Source: Centropus unirufus (lineage: Eukaryota > Chordata > Aves > Cuculiformes > Centropidae). From it: 64,000 nucleotides of DNA. Under the pieces are notes generated by a model, which had not been told where the DNA came from, made no database searches, and saw only the letters and a list, made by a program, of their open reading frames with translations. The stretch is from NCBI GenBank assembly GCA_013397695.1, contig VYZI01000054.1, positions 1,467,209 to 1,531,208 on the forward strand. The letters are read 5' to 3'. Made by a program: the position numbers and the translations under genes. This document shows, piece by piece, positions 1 through 12,845 of this stretch (position 1 is its first letter; every line of letters begins with the position of its first letter).

Positions 1-3000
1 CAGAATGACAATTTTAGGAAGACCTTTATCTTAAAATACAAGTTCTCCTGAGTTATTCTCAAGATTTAAGCAGGGGCTGCAAAGATGCTTCTACATTTTT
101 TTCTTATGAAAAACATCTATGCAAATTATTTTCTTTAATTTCTTTAGCAGTAAATAAGAACAGCTTAGAGGAGGAAGTGACCATTTAAACTTCAGCACCT
201 CCCCCGAGTGAAATGTAAAATTAAGCCACTACATAGAAGTGGAAAAGTAGCTTAAATTTCATTTCAGTTATCATTACTAACCTAGTATTAAGGGGATAAA
301 TAATCCATGTGGTTAGTCTATATTTAAAATATTTGTTCTTCTTTAAATATAAAGTAACTTTCACAGAAACAAACAGAAGTGGCTAGAGACTGAAATCATT
401 CCTTTGATACTGAAGCTGAGTGTTTTCTTCTTTAAGCTCCAAACACCGTTTCCCTCATGCCCACAGGCTTTGTGCTGTGCTCTAGCACTCCACCTCACTC
501 ACTGACTGGTCTTGTCCACCGCTTAGCTCAGATGCAGGACTGTGAAAGGATGGTTACAAGCTTAGGTGCCACAAGATTTCAGTTTATCTTCATTCATTAA
601 TTGCTCTCTGTCTGTTTGTATGGTGGAATTCTCCAGTTAAGCTATATTTCTTCTAATATTTTTAGTTTGGTCGGTTATAGCAGGTTCAGTCTATGTAATG
701 TTGAGAGCAAATACAGTTTGAAATAGGACTGCCATAGCAGCTATAGGACATCTAAAAGGAAAAAAAAATAGGCCAGACCTTTATTAAATTTTAAAGTATG
801 CCTTCGTTACGCTTTTGTAAAGATCCAAATAGGGTATTCAAATCTCTAGAGATCACCAGTATAATTTCTTTATCATGTTCCATTTAAAATTTAATTATGT
901 AGTCTACAACAAGAAGTATCTGAGTATTCTAAATAGGTCAAGCAATGAACAACTTAATATTATTATAAAGTTTTCCTTGTGAAGATCTATTCTTTGATGT
1001 GCTCTTGAACACAAAGATTGTCTTAGAAAAAAAACAATATACATTCATAGATATAATGCCATTTCATATAAAGATTGTGAAGCTTCTTTATCATGTTTTA
1101 AGTTTAAATTTTCAATTCCCTCTATAGCCTGAGCCTCCCTAAATCATCAGAAATAACTAGTAAATTAGAACTGACACAATATAATTGTGCTGATTATTTT
1201 TATATATTTCTACAGGAAAAGTTAATCTATTGGTTTTCCTTCTAAATGATGTCCACCAACTCAGTTTTTTCTAATATCGTCTGTCGATACATGTTATTCA
1301 GTGGCACAACATAAGGTAATTTCTTCTTCCTGTTTAGTATAATCATCAAAGATAAATCAGTTGTATTTAATGGAAAATGACTACATTAGAAGGTCACCAT
1401 ATATATTGAGACACTTTTTAATATATTTTATTTTTATAAAAATGCACATACATAACCTTAGTTACTATAGAAGAGAAAATATTCAAAATATTCTCTTCTG
1501 CAGCTTTTTACTCTTTACAGGGCTTTCTGGGAACATATCCCCGACTTTTCTTCTCTAATTCAACAATTCAGGACAGAGTTTGGTGAATTATTTTTCATCA
1601 CTCTTTATTTTTCTTAATTACAACAAAAACTCACTGTCATCAGTGCCTAAATCTTCCTGACAGACAGACAAAACGTGCTAAGTACAGACACATCTGCTCA
1701 CACTTACATCACTTGCAATGAAAACCCTTTCACAAGGTTTATGAATGCTTCAAATGGATTTGATCAATCCTAGCCATAAATATATGCACAAGTTGTTATT
1801 TCCCTGAGAAAATGCATCACATTCGACTGCACAAATGAGAGTTAGATTTCTGGCATTACAGGGGGCTTTTTCTGCCCCATCGGACAAAATGCAACAAGCA
1901 CAGTGATTATGGGAAAGCAGTTATTAGGTTCATCATTTCAAGGTGCAATAGCTAAAATTTTATGTGCTGTAAAGTAGTTGCAGGGTGAAGGTGGAAGAAG
2001 ATGTGGTGTTGTTGAGGAAATTAGGCTGTTCCAGTGTTATGAAATAATAATAGCAAAATGGTTCACTTGAAGTTTGAAAGAAGAACCAACAATATTAGGC
2101 TAATACATCACAACATAAGATTAACCTCCCCATCTCCCCCCTCAAACTGCTTGTTTAGAGAAATGTAGGAACAGGTGAATCTCCAAGAAAGCTGGAGGAC
2201 TAGCCAACTTACACACAGCTGTAAACATTTGTTTTAAATCAAGACAAGATCATTGGTTTTAATATTTATAACACAATTACTGTGCCTTCTGCACATTGCT
2301 TGTATAATCTGATTTTTACTTGTGACATCTTGCCACAGTTAAAATTAAAGCCTTGTGGTAATAATTCAAAAACCACATTTAGGCTATCATTAATAGCAAG
2401 TATGAAAGCAGATGTTTATTCAAGCACCTATATCTCTCATTTTAACTTTAATTGAAAGTGGAATTCATTTCTGCAGTACGAGGACTTCATGTTTCCTTTA
2501 TATTGGTCATATAATACTAACCAACTGAGGCATGCAGTCAAACTAAAAATATTTTACCACCAAACCCAGGATCGTTATTGACATCCCTAATCAAGGAGAC
2601 AGCTACTCTGTTGAATCTCTATTTCCTTGTAATTCTTTTGTGATGAAGACAAATAAAATCTTTTGTGTATCGTGTAGGCCTGGTCATTGTCCAGTACTTC
2701 AAACACCTGGCAAAATTTTATCAGCACTTGCACAACTGAGGGTATCAAGTGATGGTAAGTCATAATAGGAAAACTACCTAATAGATAAGCAACCAATATA
2801 AACTGCATAAGTTTATACCTACAGAACAAAGTGATACATTACAGAGGAGGTAAAAACAAGACATACAGTGAAAATCTACATTTTCACACCTCATCAATGC
2901 AGACAAATCAACTAACATACACTGCATGCATCATAAAGACAGACATTTCTTTTCAGCAGAAATAATTTGTACTCATTCTTAAAGCAAACGGGTTTTTTTT

Positions 3001-6000
3001 TAACTGTTCTTTTTACATTATACATTGTATTAACTATAACACTGCTACTAATCAGAGCATAATGAAACACCCCAAAACCACAACCCTCATTAAACCTCCT
3101 GGCACCTCAGAGAGCAAAACTGGTGGCAGAAAATGCAAGAGGACTTAGAGTACCACTTTTTCACTCATAAAGCATCTCTGCTAAGTGACAGGTTACCATA
3201 TCTAATTTTTTTGTTTCCCTTCTCACTACCCATTTTCTCTATCTGCATGATTATAGCATTTTATTGCATCCTCTGGCAATACGTAGGCAAGTCTCTCTTA
3301 AAAAAAAACCTGTATTGCAGCCTGGGAGTCCTGTCTAGTTTTATTATTTTATCTAAAGGTCTCTCAGCATAGAACAATTTAGTCTAAGCTACTTTCCTGC
3401 TTTCCAAATGAAAACATCTTAAGATAACAGTGTTTTTTAGCTCCTACATCCAGTTCACTTCCCTCCTCCCTCAGGTAAAATTTAAAGAAAAAGCCAAGCC
3501 ACCTGTATTGGGTATAATTGCACAGCTGGAAGAAAGCCACATCTGGGATTTTTCTCATCAGACATATGCCTGTGCTCAGCCTCAAAGCAACTTCAATGTA
3601 TCGCTTTAAGCTGTGTAGTTTTGGTTGCAGCAGTCTTTCACAGTAATCTTTAATTTGTCTGTCTATGGCATACAGTGTATGTTCTCCCTGCACCTCCAGT
3701 TCTCAGTATCCCAGCAATTTTGCTTAGGAAAAGGATCATGTTCTGTCTCGTATTTCTGGTCATGCTTCTATCGGCACCTTCCACACATTGATACACAGAA
3801 GTTTAGAGCCACTTGCTTACCTTGGTAATGTTCCAGATAACTCTGTGGCAGTCTCCCTGAAAGACACAAAGCAGGAAAAATTAGCTTGCATTTAGAGAAG
3901 ACATAAAATTTTAAAGATGCTCTTATACTGCTTGTATTTTTTAGGAGTGCAAATACATATACACAGCTTTATATGTAAATGTGTCATTTGCAGATGAAAC
4001 CTCTGCACGATCATATACTCAAGAATGTGAAAAACAGATGATGGAGGATGATCTAAGAATTTCATCAGAATAAAGTTCTCAATGGTTCTATTACTGATTT
4101 TTTTTAGGCATAAAATTATCACTATTTCAAATGCCAGCACTGCATGATCCTCTACATAGCCAAAACGTAGCACTGGGCCAATTTTCCAGTGGAAAAAGCT
4201 CCCTTTCCCAGTGCTGCAGGAAAAGCATGACATGAGAGATTTACAATCATGTCAAACACTGAATTAAAAAAAAAGCCATATTAATGTTTAATCTCCTATA
4301 GGCAATAATTATTTTCCAAATTTGTGATTTTTTATCCAATTTTTTCAGTCTGTTTTGTGGGCTTGCAACTTGTTGAAGGAAATCAAGTGTGAGATAGTGA
4401 AAGTTAGGTAGTGTAACTGGTATGTCACATTAAAGCTCAATTAAATACCTCACCATTGCTTATGTACACAGCCCTTAAAACAATTCCCAGATCTACCACC
4501 ATGACATGTTCTTTCTCCCCTCCCCTGCACATTTACTTAGATCCTATCAAAACAACAGGAAAAGGGCTGGATAGCTCGTTTCTACTTTCTCTCCCATACA
4601 TGAGACCTTAAGAAAATAGCAACGAGGCATAAAGGGGTTCCATTCTCATGCACTTGACCAGAGGTCCATCTCATTTCAGGCTTTGCTCATTCAGTTATGA
4701 AACATCTGTCTTATGTTTAAGTTTGCTGCACAACATGAAAGAGAGCCAGTTAGTTCATACCCTGTTTGCTTCAGCTGAGATCCAAATTGCAAAATTTTAT
4801 ATTGGTAGCTTTGAACTTGTGGTAAGGGACAATTCTCAACAAAACATACTCTTCTCATTGGTTACAGCTGAGGAACCGAAAACTGTTTCATCCACTTTTA
4901 TGTATAGAGGGAAAAAAAAAATCCATACTTTTTCGTGGTGGTAAAATCAGGCCTCAAAATATTCCTTGGTTAACAATTCTAAAAAATATAAAACTGGTGT
5001 TCTCTAAAGATGAAACCAGGCCTATATATTTTTGTTGCAAGGGTATAAACCTTATAAAGATCGAGCCCCTGAACCTAATTTCTTTAGGAATTATAAGAAT
5101 TAATTTTTTTAAAAAAAGAAATATACCTATCTTAGAACTTTACCAGGTTCTGAAACCACTGTTTCTGATGGGGTAACTACACAGCAACTGTAGTAAAAGC
5201 ACAGTAAATCAGAACTCTTTTTCCAGATCCCTCATGCTTCTTGGCACTACAGGAACTATTAGCACCTAGAAGGATCTTTGGGTTTGTTTTTTTTTAATTT
5301 TTTTTTTTTAAAACTCCCAGTGACATCCAGGCTTTTTCCTTATCGGTTACACCAGCAGTTGTAGACTCCATTACAGTGTCAGACAAGATAAAATGGTCCC
5401 TTCAAACAAGCACAGCTTTACATTTTTTGTTGAGTATCTTCAAGCTGTGCAGTTTACCGGTCAGAGAAGGTTGCCTCAAATCTCAGTGTTTTGCTTCAAA
5501 AGAGAAAGAGCAGAACTGTGTTCACTGGTTGCAAAGATGAATAAACAAGAAAGAAAATGATGACTCACACCGTTTTCTTCACACACCATTCAGCAACAGA
5601 CCCACAAATATATAAGCCCTCTCAGATGAGCCAGTTCCCACCCCAGCAAAGGCAGACAGGTCTGTATTTAAAATGTGCCTGTGATGAACAAAGTCCATGA
5701 TATACATGAGATCAAAAGTGAGAGTGGAATGGAAAGAGATAAGAAACTGAAACTAGAGATGAGCAATACAGATCTGATTTCTATGGAGTAATTTGATACA
5801 GCTGAACCTTTTAGATATTTTATTTTCATTAAACTCCTGCACATAGGTATCATACTACCTCATTTTCCAAGCCCTACTCATAGTTTATGTTGTTAAAAAA
5901 ATAATACTATCTTTTCTGTAATCTATCAAACAACTGGATCGCTAAACAGTTCCAACCGCCTCCTTTCCACTACTAATCACAGGCATCATCACCTTTCATT

Positions 6001-7885
6001 CAAATGCTTTTTTGGGGGAAAGAGCCTAGACTAGAACTTCAGACTGGGTTTCTTTGTTTCTTTTTCTAAAGGGACTCCCTAGTCTTTATCTATCTACTAT
6101 CACTGTAATAACAGAATATAAAAGAGATTATTGCTTTAGGGTATAGGAGCATATTTTACAAAATAGCAGTTGCACATCCAGCTTAAAGAAACAATGAGGC
6201 AAATAGCAAGTGGGTATTGCAGGAAGCCTCAAGAAACAGAAGGAGCTATACTTAAAGAGGATGTCAAACTGGTAACAGGCTGTCAGCTTCTGAACAGAGC
6301 AGTGAGTGATTACTGCATCTAAGTTTCTAAAGATTTTCATTTTTGTTAAATAACTCTCTCTACAAGAGATACTGGCCATATGAAAACAATTATTAAATAG
6401 TCAATATGGTGGTAAAAATATGAGTGTGATTAGAATTTTAAAGAAAGACCCTACAGGCTTTTAGCATATACAATTTTAATGTAATTAATTGTGTTGCCAG
6501 TTTCACATTTGGTCAGATCAAATTCCAATTTTAAACAAACATAGGTAAGGTAACGATTTTTATAGATCAAACTCAAATAAAGCTCTAAACCTCACAAGTA
6601 AAAGAGAATAACTTCCTAACTATCCTAAAAAAATATTCTTTTCCTAGAAAACAAACACGATTATTCCTGCAATGTCACTAGAAATAAATGGTTCACAGAC
6701 TGCTAAAGATGGTTAATGTCCACTGTAAGTGTCCTATAAATATCAGGCTTTGAAACACTGCTCTATAAATATATTTCATGGGAGTTTAAAAAAGAAATCT
6801 TATGGAGCAAATTACTCATCAAGAAAACCCTTAAAGTTTATTTAAAGATAATGGATACTCATTCTGCAATACTTCAAGAAACTGAAGCTAGATTTATATA
6901 GCCAATTTTCAGATCCGTAGTACTCCTAAATGCCACATACAATAAACATAAGTAATAATTTCCCATATCTACAGAAAAAAATATTATATTTCTTAGGTAA
7001 AAAGCAGAGAAGGATAATACTCAAAGGGAAAATAAGGCCATATATTTTCACGACCTGACTGTGATATGAAAGGATGACCTTGAAAAAGAGTGAGGATGAA
7101 ACCTAAATGCTGCACTAGGGCTGCCCCAAATTCCACGGCAATCAATGCCAACGCAAATGGCAAAAGCTTAATGCACAACAGTGCTACATTGGTGACATTT
7201 TGAAGAACAGCCACAGTATTTCCAGGAAGGACATTTACATTTTCCTACCATTTTGTGGCCAGCTACACTGGATGGATCTGGGACAGCTTGGCCTACACAT
7301 AAGGGGCTGTTGAAGCCAGGAAGGTGTTATGCTCCCCAAAATACTACCCCCTCAAGTGTGGTCTTCAAAAAAAAAATCAAATGGCAGGTTTAAAAAAATG
7401 TTCACTAGACCTGTGAGGAGCTTTGACATACTGAAGAGGCATGGAACTCTCTGGAGAGGACTACATAGCTATTCTCAAAACCCCTAAAGCCAGTGTGGGC
7501 AAACCAAGCACCACACATAGATTTTGTCATCTCCCTATACAGGCTGATAAATCTTTCCGTAGGATTGGAGTAGGAAGTGTACCAAAGCAGAAAAGTATAA
7601 ATATTTTAGCCAAAACTTTATAGTGAAGTGGAAGTGGGAAGATCTGCATAAAGATCAGCAAACAGACTTCACTGCCTCTTAGTTTTGTTCAAAGAAAGTT
7701 GTCCAGGAAAACTCTTCAGAATGTTTGGAAAGTGTCGTGTTTGTATTAAATGTTTGCTCACTGAGAAATCATAGGGTGCTCTTCTCTCAAACTTGCAGCT
7801 GTTGTTATCCACCTACGTGCAGGGTTTGGCAAAATAGCTCTGTGGTTTAACTGTGTAATATTTTGGTCCAGTTTAATACTCTACA
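1..7885. other. Gene-less AT-rich DNA
   Basis: I see no exon, RNA gene or recognisable transposon here. The longest open frames (about 80-113 codons, for example 3892-4233 on the minus strand) are no longer than chance gives in AT-rich DNA and match no family I know. The stretch holds homopolymer runs, the clearest being the T-rich tract at 5286-5309. The part around 6460-6540 is rich in TAATTA-type homeodomain cores and could be a regulatory element, but nothing else supports this. Confidence 0.6.
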
Positions 7886-7960
7886 CTGTGCTTCTGCAGA
7901 GATGTAAACTGAGGCACAAGAGAGAGAGCAGGCATTTAGAGGGCAAGTGAGGTAGTCCTG
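7886..7960 (-). repeat. Possible MIR SINE relic
   Basis: The plus strand reads GATGTAAACTGAGGCACAAG at about 7901, followed by a purine-rich stretch and AGGGCAAGTGAGG. This resembles the reverse complement of the MIR core (CAGTTTCC and GTGCCTC). Only about 70 bases align by eye and the second half is poor, so this is a weak call compared with the copies at 43.0, 49.4 and 63.5 kb. Confidence 0.3.
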
Positions 7961-9369
7961 CATATATTCTGCTCAATGTGTGCCAGGAAATTTAGCAAGT
8001 ACCAAGTTGAAACCATGCGTGTAAAGGCTGTGCTTGGAAACATCATTTTCTTCTACACGATCATGACCCTCTGCGATTTGGAAAGCTGTAGGCCACCATC
8101 GAGAACTATTTTTGTTGTGAAAAGGAAAGCATATGGATTCAAGCTAAGCAATCTGTTGGGATGGTGCAGAAGATGCAAAAGAAAGACAGCAACACATTCC
8201 TGCAATCGTGTCACCATTCTTCCGTTTTTCCATCTCACACTTCGGCGGTAGGATAAAAGCCCGCCTACAGAGCACAAGGCGTATGAGGATAAGGACATAA
8301 GGATAAAGGCAAAGCTGAAGAAGAGATCTGTATGGTGTGGTATATTAAGAAAGCAACACAAATTCAAGCAGAAAACTCCTAAGATTCAGAGTATAAAAGT
8401 CATCCAAAATGTCCAAAGTCTGAGATCATGGTTCTAGGCATCAGAGCCAGCAGCTGCTGTTTCAGCCAGGAGGGTTAGAAGATCACGTCTTCTCCAGGAC
8501 AAGAGACCATGACTTATTTGATTTCCTAGAATGTGTAGCAGCAGTTAGTTCTATTACTTATGTCCATGAAGGACCCCACCCCAGCCCAAAAGTTAGGTTA
8601 GTATTTCTGGTTTGGATGAAATTTTCAGACCTTTACTAAACAGAGTCCTACAGTTGGCATAAGCAGTAATCACACCAGAATGGACATGTTTGTGAACCGA
8701 AGCAGGTACCCATTGAAGAGAAATAAGGAATTTGAGAGGATCCCTTGAGAAGTTATTTATTTTTCCAGGAATATCCATGGGGAAAGTTTTCCAAATATTT
8801 CATAACTGTGAAGATATTGTTTTGCTCCACAGGCAAATCCCTCCTAACAGACCAAACAATGCACCTGATGCTTTGACCACTCTTTCCTGGACCTGCCTAC
8901 AGGCAGAGAGGGAGCAGACACCATCCCAACAACTCCCTGTGCTACACTCAGCAATGCAAGAAAATCAGGATAGAGGGTAATGCAAAATGTTCAGTCTTAG
9001 CTACAGGGCTGATGGCTAGTGTGACCGTCAACTCAAAAGGATATGTCCCATTAATTTCAACAGCTTTTAACCAGCCCATCAATAAACAGCTTTTTTAATT
9101 GTAGGGGCTCATGCTTGCACACACATTCACTACTACAGCAGACATGCATCAGTGATGCAGCAAGAGAAGGCAGCTACTAATTGTCATATATAAAGCAGAA
9201 CTAAAGGAAAGTTTACAAAGGGAAATGAAGGATTTTCCACTTAAATCAGGGGAGAACAGCTGAAGAGGGACATTAAATTAGCTTTAAAAGCAAGGCTATA
9301 TCAGTAGGAGTATAATTACTTAGTTGGAATTTCACCAAGACTTGGGAGTCAATGCCTCTACTCTTGCAG
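7961..9369. other. Gene-less stretch with overlapping chance ORFs
   Basis: A 91-codon plus-strand frame (7976-8251) and a 104-codon minus-strand frame (8053-8367) overlap almost completely. Both are short and neither resembles a known protein. The base composition is slightly less AT-rich around 8190-8280, with several CpGs. An imperfect repeat of AGGATAAGG lies at 8286-8309. I found no splice-site pair that would make either frame a convincing exon. Confidence 0.5.
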
Positions 9370-9456
9370 AAAAGTGCCACGGGATTTGTAATGACCCCGA
9401 ATTGTCAGAACATTGATTTCACATTTCACCTGAAAAACAGCACCTCCAAAGACGCA
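9370..9456. repeat. Relic of a very old vertebrate interspersed repeat
   Basis: The segment contains AGTGCCACGGGATTTGTAAT, then ATGACC, GTCAGAACATTGATTTCACA, a TTTCACCTGAAAAACAG block and CACCTCC. From memory, this order of words (GTGCCACGGGAT, TTTAATGACC, GTCAGGACCTCGGTTTTACG, CTCATCCGAA, GGCACCTCC) belongs to a repeat seen in fish, turtles and crocodilians. I cannot give its Repbase name with certainty. The match over roughly 85 bases is better than the age of such an element would predict. What is seen is the sequence; the family assignment is recall. Confidence 0.5.
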
Positions 9457-11289
9457 TTGTTGTCTCTGCTCTTCCATAAAATCCCATAGGAGTGCTGTGT
9501 TTCAGGTGACTTGGAAGAATTAATAGCACATATTGAAATACCATTGTGAGCCACAAGACTTTTACCAGTCTTGAATGGTTCCTCAGCATTGTTACCGAGC
9601 AACAAAATAAACAATCTACATTTAGATAAAATATTGGGCTTAGATTTTGAATTCAGCTTTGATTTGACTAATTTGATGGATTGCACGGAAGGTTTTGTCT
9701 TTTTTATCTTACATCTTTTAGCACATATATTGTTTTCAGAACTGTGCTCCATTACCAGTAAAGATCAAAATAGTAGAAAGAAATGTAATCTTATTAAAAA
9801 ATTAAGATATAAAAAATAAAGACTTCAAACTGATTCTTTTGTAAGTATTCTATCTTTCACATAGTAAGCAGCAAATAAATACATTACAGATTTAAAACTT
9901 CACGTATAGCTTAGCTACCTAACAAGTATCATAACTTTGCAGCAGAAATACTGCATACACTGTCTCTGAATGTGCTATTTAAGTACAAGCTAAACACTCT
10001 TTTTTAGGAAGTGATGTAACAAGTTCATATGTAAAAATCTATTTCTATACAAGCTGACATTCTGCAAGATTAGCTGACTGAGATAAAGGACATGAGCAAA
10101 CATGTTTGTTGTTTTCTCCCATGATTATTTTTAAAAGCTGCATTTTTCACTATTCTAAATTTGTTACCTCTGAATTTTACACTCCCTTCAGTAAGGAAGA
10201 AATAAATCTCTGTGATAAGTGCCTGTCACCAAAGGTCCAGTATACATCCAATACACAAATAATGCCCCAGATAAAATATGCCCTCTTCATTCAGACTATT
10301 TTATATATTTGATAAAAAATTAAGTTTCATTTCACACTCACCTAATATCTATAAAGATAGTAACATTATAGCTTATGAGCTAAAGCATAATTTAGACCAA
10401 ATCCTCAGTCTTTGCCATTTACCTACAAACCCCAGCTGAAGTCTTGGCCTGTTGTCTAAGTTCCTGCTGGGGGTTTCAGATGAAATCTCCTCTCTCAAAG
10501 CTTCAACTCTGACATTAAAGGAATAAGATAAAAATTAATAGGTTGAAGAAACACACCATTGTGTCCATTTAATGGACTGGTAATGCAGTTATGCATAGGA
10601 TGGAATGTAGTCGTGGTCACATGGGCGAAATGCGAGGACACAAAGAAATGAAGTAAGATCCTACTTTGGTGCTTTTTTTCCAAATCTAGGCCCTGCCATT
10701 GTGGATTGCAGTTAGGGCTGCTGCAGCTAAGAGATTGCTGTTTCTGTGTGTCTTCACAGGAAAGTGTTGCATTTTGAAAGTTAATGACTTGGAGTCAAAA
10801 GAAGAAAACACCACAGGCAAGAATTAGGCTCTCTGGGGCACAGCAAGCAGGAGGAAGAACATGTAGGAGAATCCATTCTGGGGCCAGCTTGCACATCCTC
10901 ACCTTGTAAGTACAGGGATAGAAAGAAATGGTGCACAGGTTCCTGGCTCAGGGAGCTGTATGAGCTCAGAGGGAGGAAAAGACCCTCTGTCTCTCTCCAA
11001 AATAAGAAGGAACGCCCAAAACACAGCAGACATTCCCCCCTATATGCTTGTTGAACCCAGTGTAACCTCCCAGTGTAGAATATTTTGCACACTTGGTATT
11101 TGACTGACCTATAGCTTGTGGTACCATTTCCATTGGTTGTAGTGCTATACATTACCACCATAGCTTCTCCTCTTTACAAAGGGAAGGAAGACAATCACAC
11201 CTGAACTCTCAGTAATGATTTGAGGACAATCTCAATTGTACAAACACAGAACTGAAGCATAAGTCTGGGCTATGTGTTAATTCTACAGA
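9457..11289. other. Gene-less AT-rich DNA
   Basis: No gene is recognised. A 126-codon minus-strand frame (10781-11161) and its neighbours match nothing I know. At 10397-10412 the words GACCAAATCCTCAGTC resemble part of an old amniote repeat (consensus GGCCAAATCCTCAGCTGG as I recall it), but the match is too short to call. Confidence 0.5.
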
Positions 11290-11645
11290 AGAATCATAGC
11301 ATGGTTTAAGTTGGAAGGGACCTCATAGGTCACCTCATTCCAACTCCCCTACCATGGGCTGGGGCACCTCCCACTAGATCTAGTTGCTCAAAGCTTCTTC
11401 CAACCTTGCCCTGAACACCTCCAGGGAGGGGGCATCCACAACTTCTCTGGGCAACCTCCGCCCATGTCTTCACCACTCTCAGAATAAAGAATTTCTTTAT
11501 TATGTCCAATTTAAACGTACCCTCTTCCAGCTTAAAACTGTTGCCCCTTGTCCTGTCACTACAGGCCCCGGTAAAAAGTCATTCTCAATCTTTCTTTTAA
11601 GCCTTCTTTATATGTTGAAAAGCCTCAATATGTTGACCCTGAAGC
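11290..11645 (-). mobile_element. CR1 LINE, 3'-end fragment
   Basis: This is a 5'-truncated CR1 non-LTR retrotransposon in reverse orientation. Its 3' terminus is at 11290, where the plus strand reads GAATCATAGCATGGTTTAAG and then TTGGAAGGGACCTCATAGGT, the reverse complement of the CR1 tail. The body follows the CR1 order: CACCTCC, CTTGCCCTGAACACCTCCAG, GGAGGGGGCATCCAC, CAACCT, AGAATAAAGAATTTCTTTAT, CCTTGTCCTGTCACTACAGG, and AAAAAGTC. Recognisable similarity fades at about 11620-11645. There is no intact ORF, and the divergence from the consensus suggests an old insertion. It lies about 140 bases upstream of the open-frame island that starts at 11784. Confidence 0.93.
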
Positions 11646-11939
11646 CATAGAATAGCAAGAATGCATAAGATATATGAGGAAAGACATAGAAATTAGTCAA
11701 GTATTATAGACTATGATGGTTCAGATTCTTTCTTTAGTTTCTAGGATGCTGTACAGGGATGCAGTAAATATCTTCTGATTTAAGACTTTGTCATTTGTTT
11801 AGGGTGTGGGGAGTGGTTATATATATCATCAAAACAAGTGTCTTTGGTGTTACAGCAGCTGTGGGTTGGGTCAAATGTTGGTGTCTACAGTGTGAATGCC
11901 AAAAAAGAAAAGCCCTCCCTAACAACTGTTTTCCATTTA

Positions 11940-12455
11940 ATGCCTGCACCTCACTCCTCCTCGCCCCCCATTTCACACACCATGAATTCAAACCTTTGGT
12001 ATTCCCTGGTGTTGAATATTTTCACTAATATGGACAAACTTGAAGCCACTCAAAGAAACTGGAAGCTTTATTTAAACTTATTTAGAGAATTAGCTCTTGA
12101 TTCTCCACCAAGAAATGCCGAGCTTGGAAATGACATTCTGTCTCAGTCTCAAAATACTTTTCTGAATCAGAACAACTTGAATACTTCAGCTATTATGTAT
12201 TCAAATACTTATTCCTTTTCTTACCCAGTGCAGACTGGACAGAGACATGCATTTGGGAATTTAAAGTTTTGTGAAGCTGATGGACCTATGAAACAAAGTG
12301 AGATGATAAAATATAGGTACCTTAAAAGTAAGGAAAAGTTAGTTAGGAAAAGGATGGTCTTGCTTACTCAGTTTAACAGGTGGACTTGTTTTCTACAGGA
12401 ACTGCATTGGCAGGTATGTGTGTGTGTGTGTGCGCGCGTGCGCATGTGTGTGTAA
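11940..12455 (+). CDS. First ORF of the coding-like island
   Basis: This is the longest open frame in the window. The frame opens at 11784, but the first in-frame ATG is 11940 and the second, in a better context (A at -3), is 11982. The product would be 171 or 157 residues. From the second start, a region with NWKLYLNLFRELA, possibly helical, is followed by a low-complexity polar stretch (ILSQSQNTFLNQNNLNTS) and a strongly basic segment (KYRYLKSKEKLVRKRM). The last 14 or so codons run into a TG/CG microsatellite and give a meaningless Val-Cys-Arg tail, so the true end is probably earlier, at a donor-like site (12379 or 12413) or a lost continuation. No signal peptide or membrane span is seen. 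I do not recognise the protein. Confidence 0.3.
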   Translation: MPAPHSSSPPISHTMNSNLWYSLVLNIFTNMDKLEATQRNWKLYLNLFRELALDSPPRNAELGNDILSQSQNTFLNQNNLNTSAIMYSNTYSFSYPVQTGQRHAFGNLKFCEADGPMKQSEMIKYRYLKSKEKLVRKRMVLLTQFNRWTCFLQELHWQVCVCVCARVRMCV

Positions 12456-12774
12456 AAACCCCAAACAACCAATAAAAAAAAAAACAAGGCAGAAAACAAT
12501 ATCCCTCCACTAATCCCACAGATTTCCAGGCTTTGATGTCTTCCTACTTCCAGGTTTGAAAGCAGTGAACTCACATTCTATTTTTCCACCCAGAAGACAG
12601 CAAATACTAGAATTCTCACAAGGTGAGCTTGTACTGAGGTGTTGTGCAGTAGTAGAGATGCTCAACTTGGCCACATGCTGTACCACAGGCAGATGCAAAC
12701 TTCTCCATCTCCACTCCCAGTTATGGAAACAGAAACCAGCTTTGATAAATGCTGCAACTACCTTATATCCAGTT
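12377..12774 (+). other. Possible splice sites bridging the ORF island
   Basis: AACAG|GTGGAC puts a donor after 12379, and CTTCCTACTTCCAG|GTTTGA an acceptor before 12554. CTCACAAG|GTGAGC puts a strong donor after 12622, and CCTTATATCCAG|TTTTGA an acceptor before 12773. Removing 12380-12553 (174 bases) and 12623-12772 (150 bases) keeps the frame, with both junctions in phase 2, and eliminates the stops at 12453, 12534 and 12624. The joined frame would then end at the TAG at 12843. A second donor-like site, CAG|GTATGT at 12413, is stronger but is phase 0 and hits a stop in the next exon. This is inference from site consensus only. Confidence 0.25.
12414..12454 (+). repeat. Alternating TG/CG microsatellite, Z-DNA prone
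   Basis: Forty-one bases alternate strictly between purine and pyrimidine: a (TG)n run, then GCGCGCGTGCGCATG, then (TG)n again. Alternating purine-pyrimidine tracts with CG steps are the classic Z-DNA-forming class. The tract begins exactly at the GT of a donor-like CAG|GTATGT and carries the frame of the first ORF into a stop at 12453. Confidence 0.9.
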
Positions 12775-12845
12775 TTGAGGAAGTGTTCATTGACTTTGGA
12801 AAAGGTGACATTTTGAATGCTTTTCTTTATCAGAGCCTTCATTAG

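Noticed and set aside
7976..8367. Basic, Cys-containing 91-codon plus-strand frame with a 104-codon frame opposite
   Set aside because: I considered a ribosomal-protein or small-gene retrocopy, but no order of residues matches any I know and there is no poly-A tail.
12805..12845. Donor AAAAG|GTGACA with acceptor CATTAG to join the second and third frames
   Set aside because: The intron would be 41 bases, below the size vertebrate splicing normally handles.
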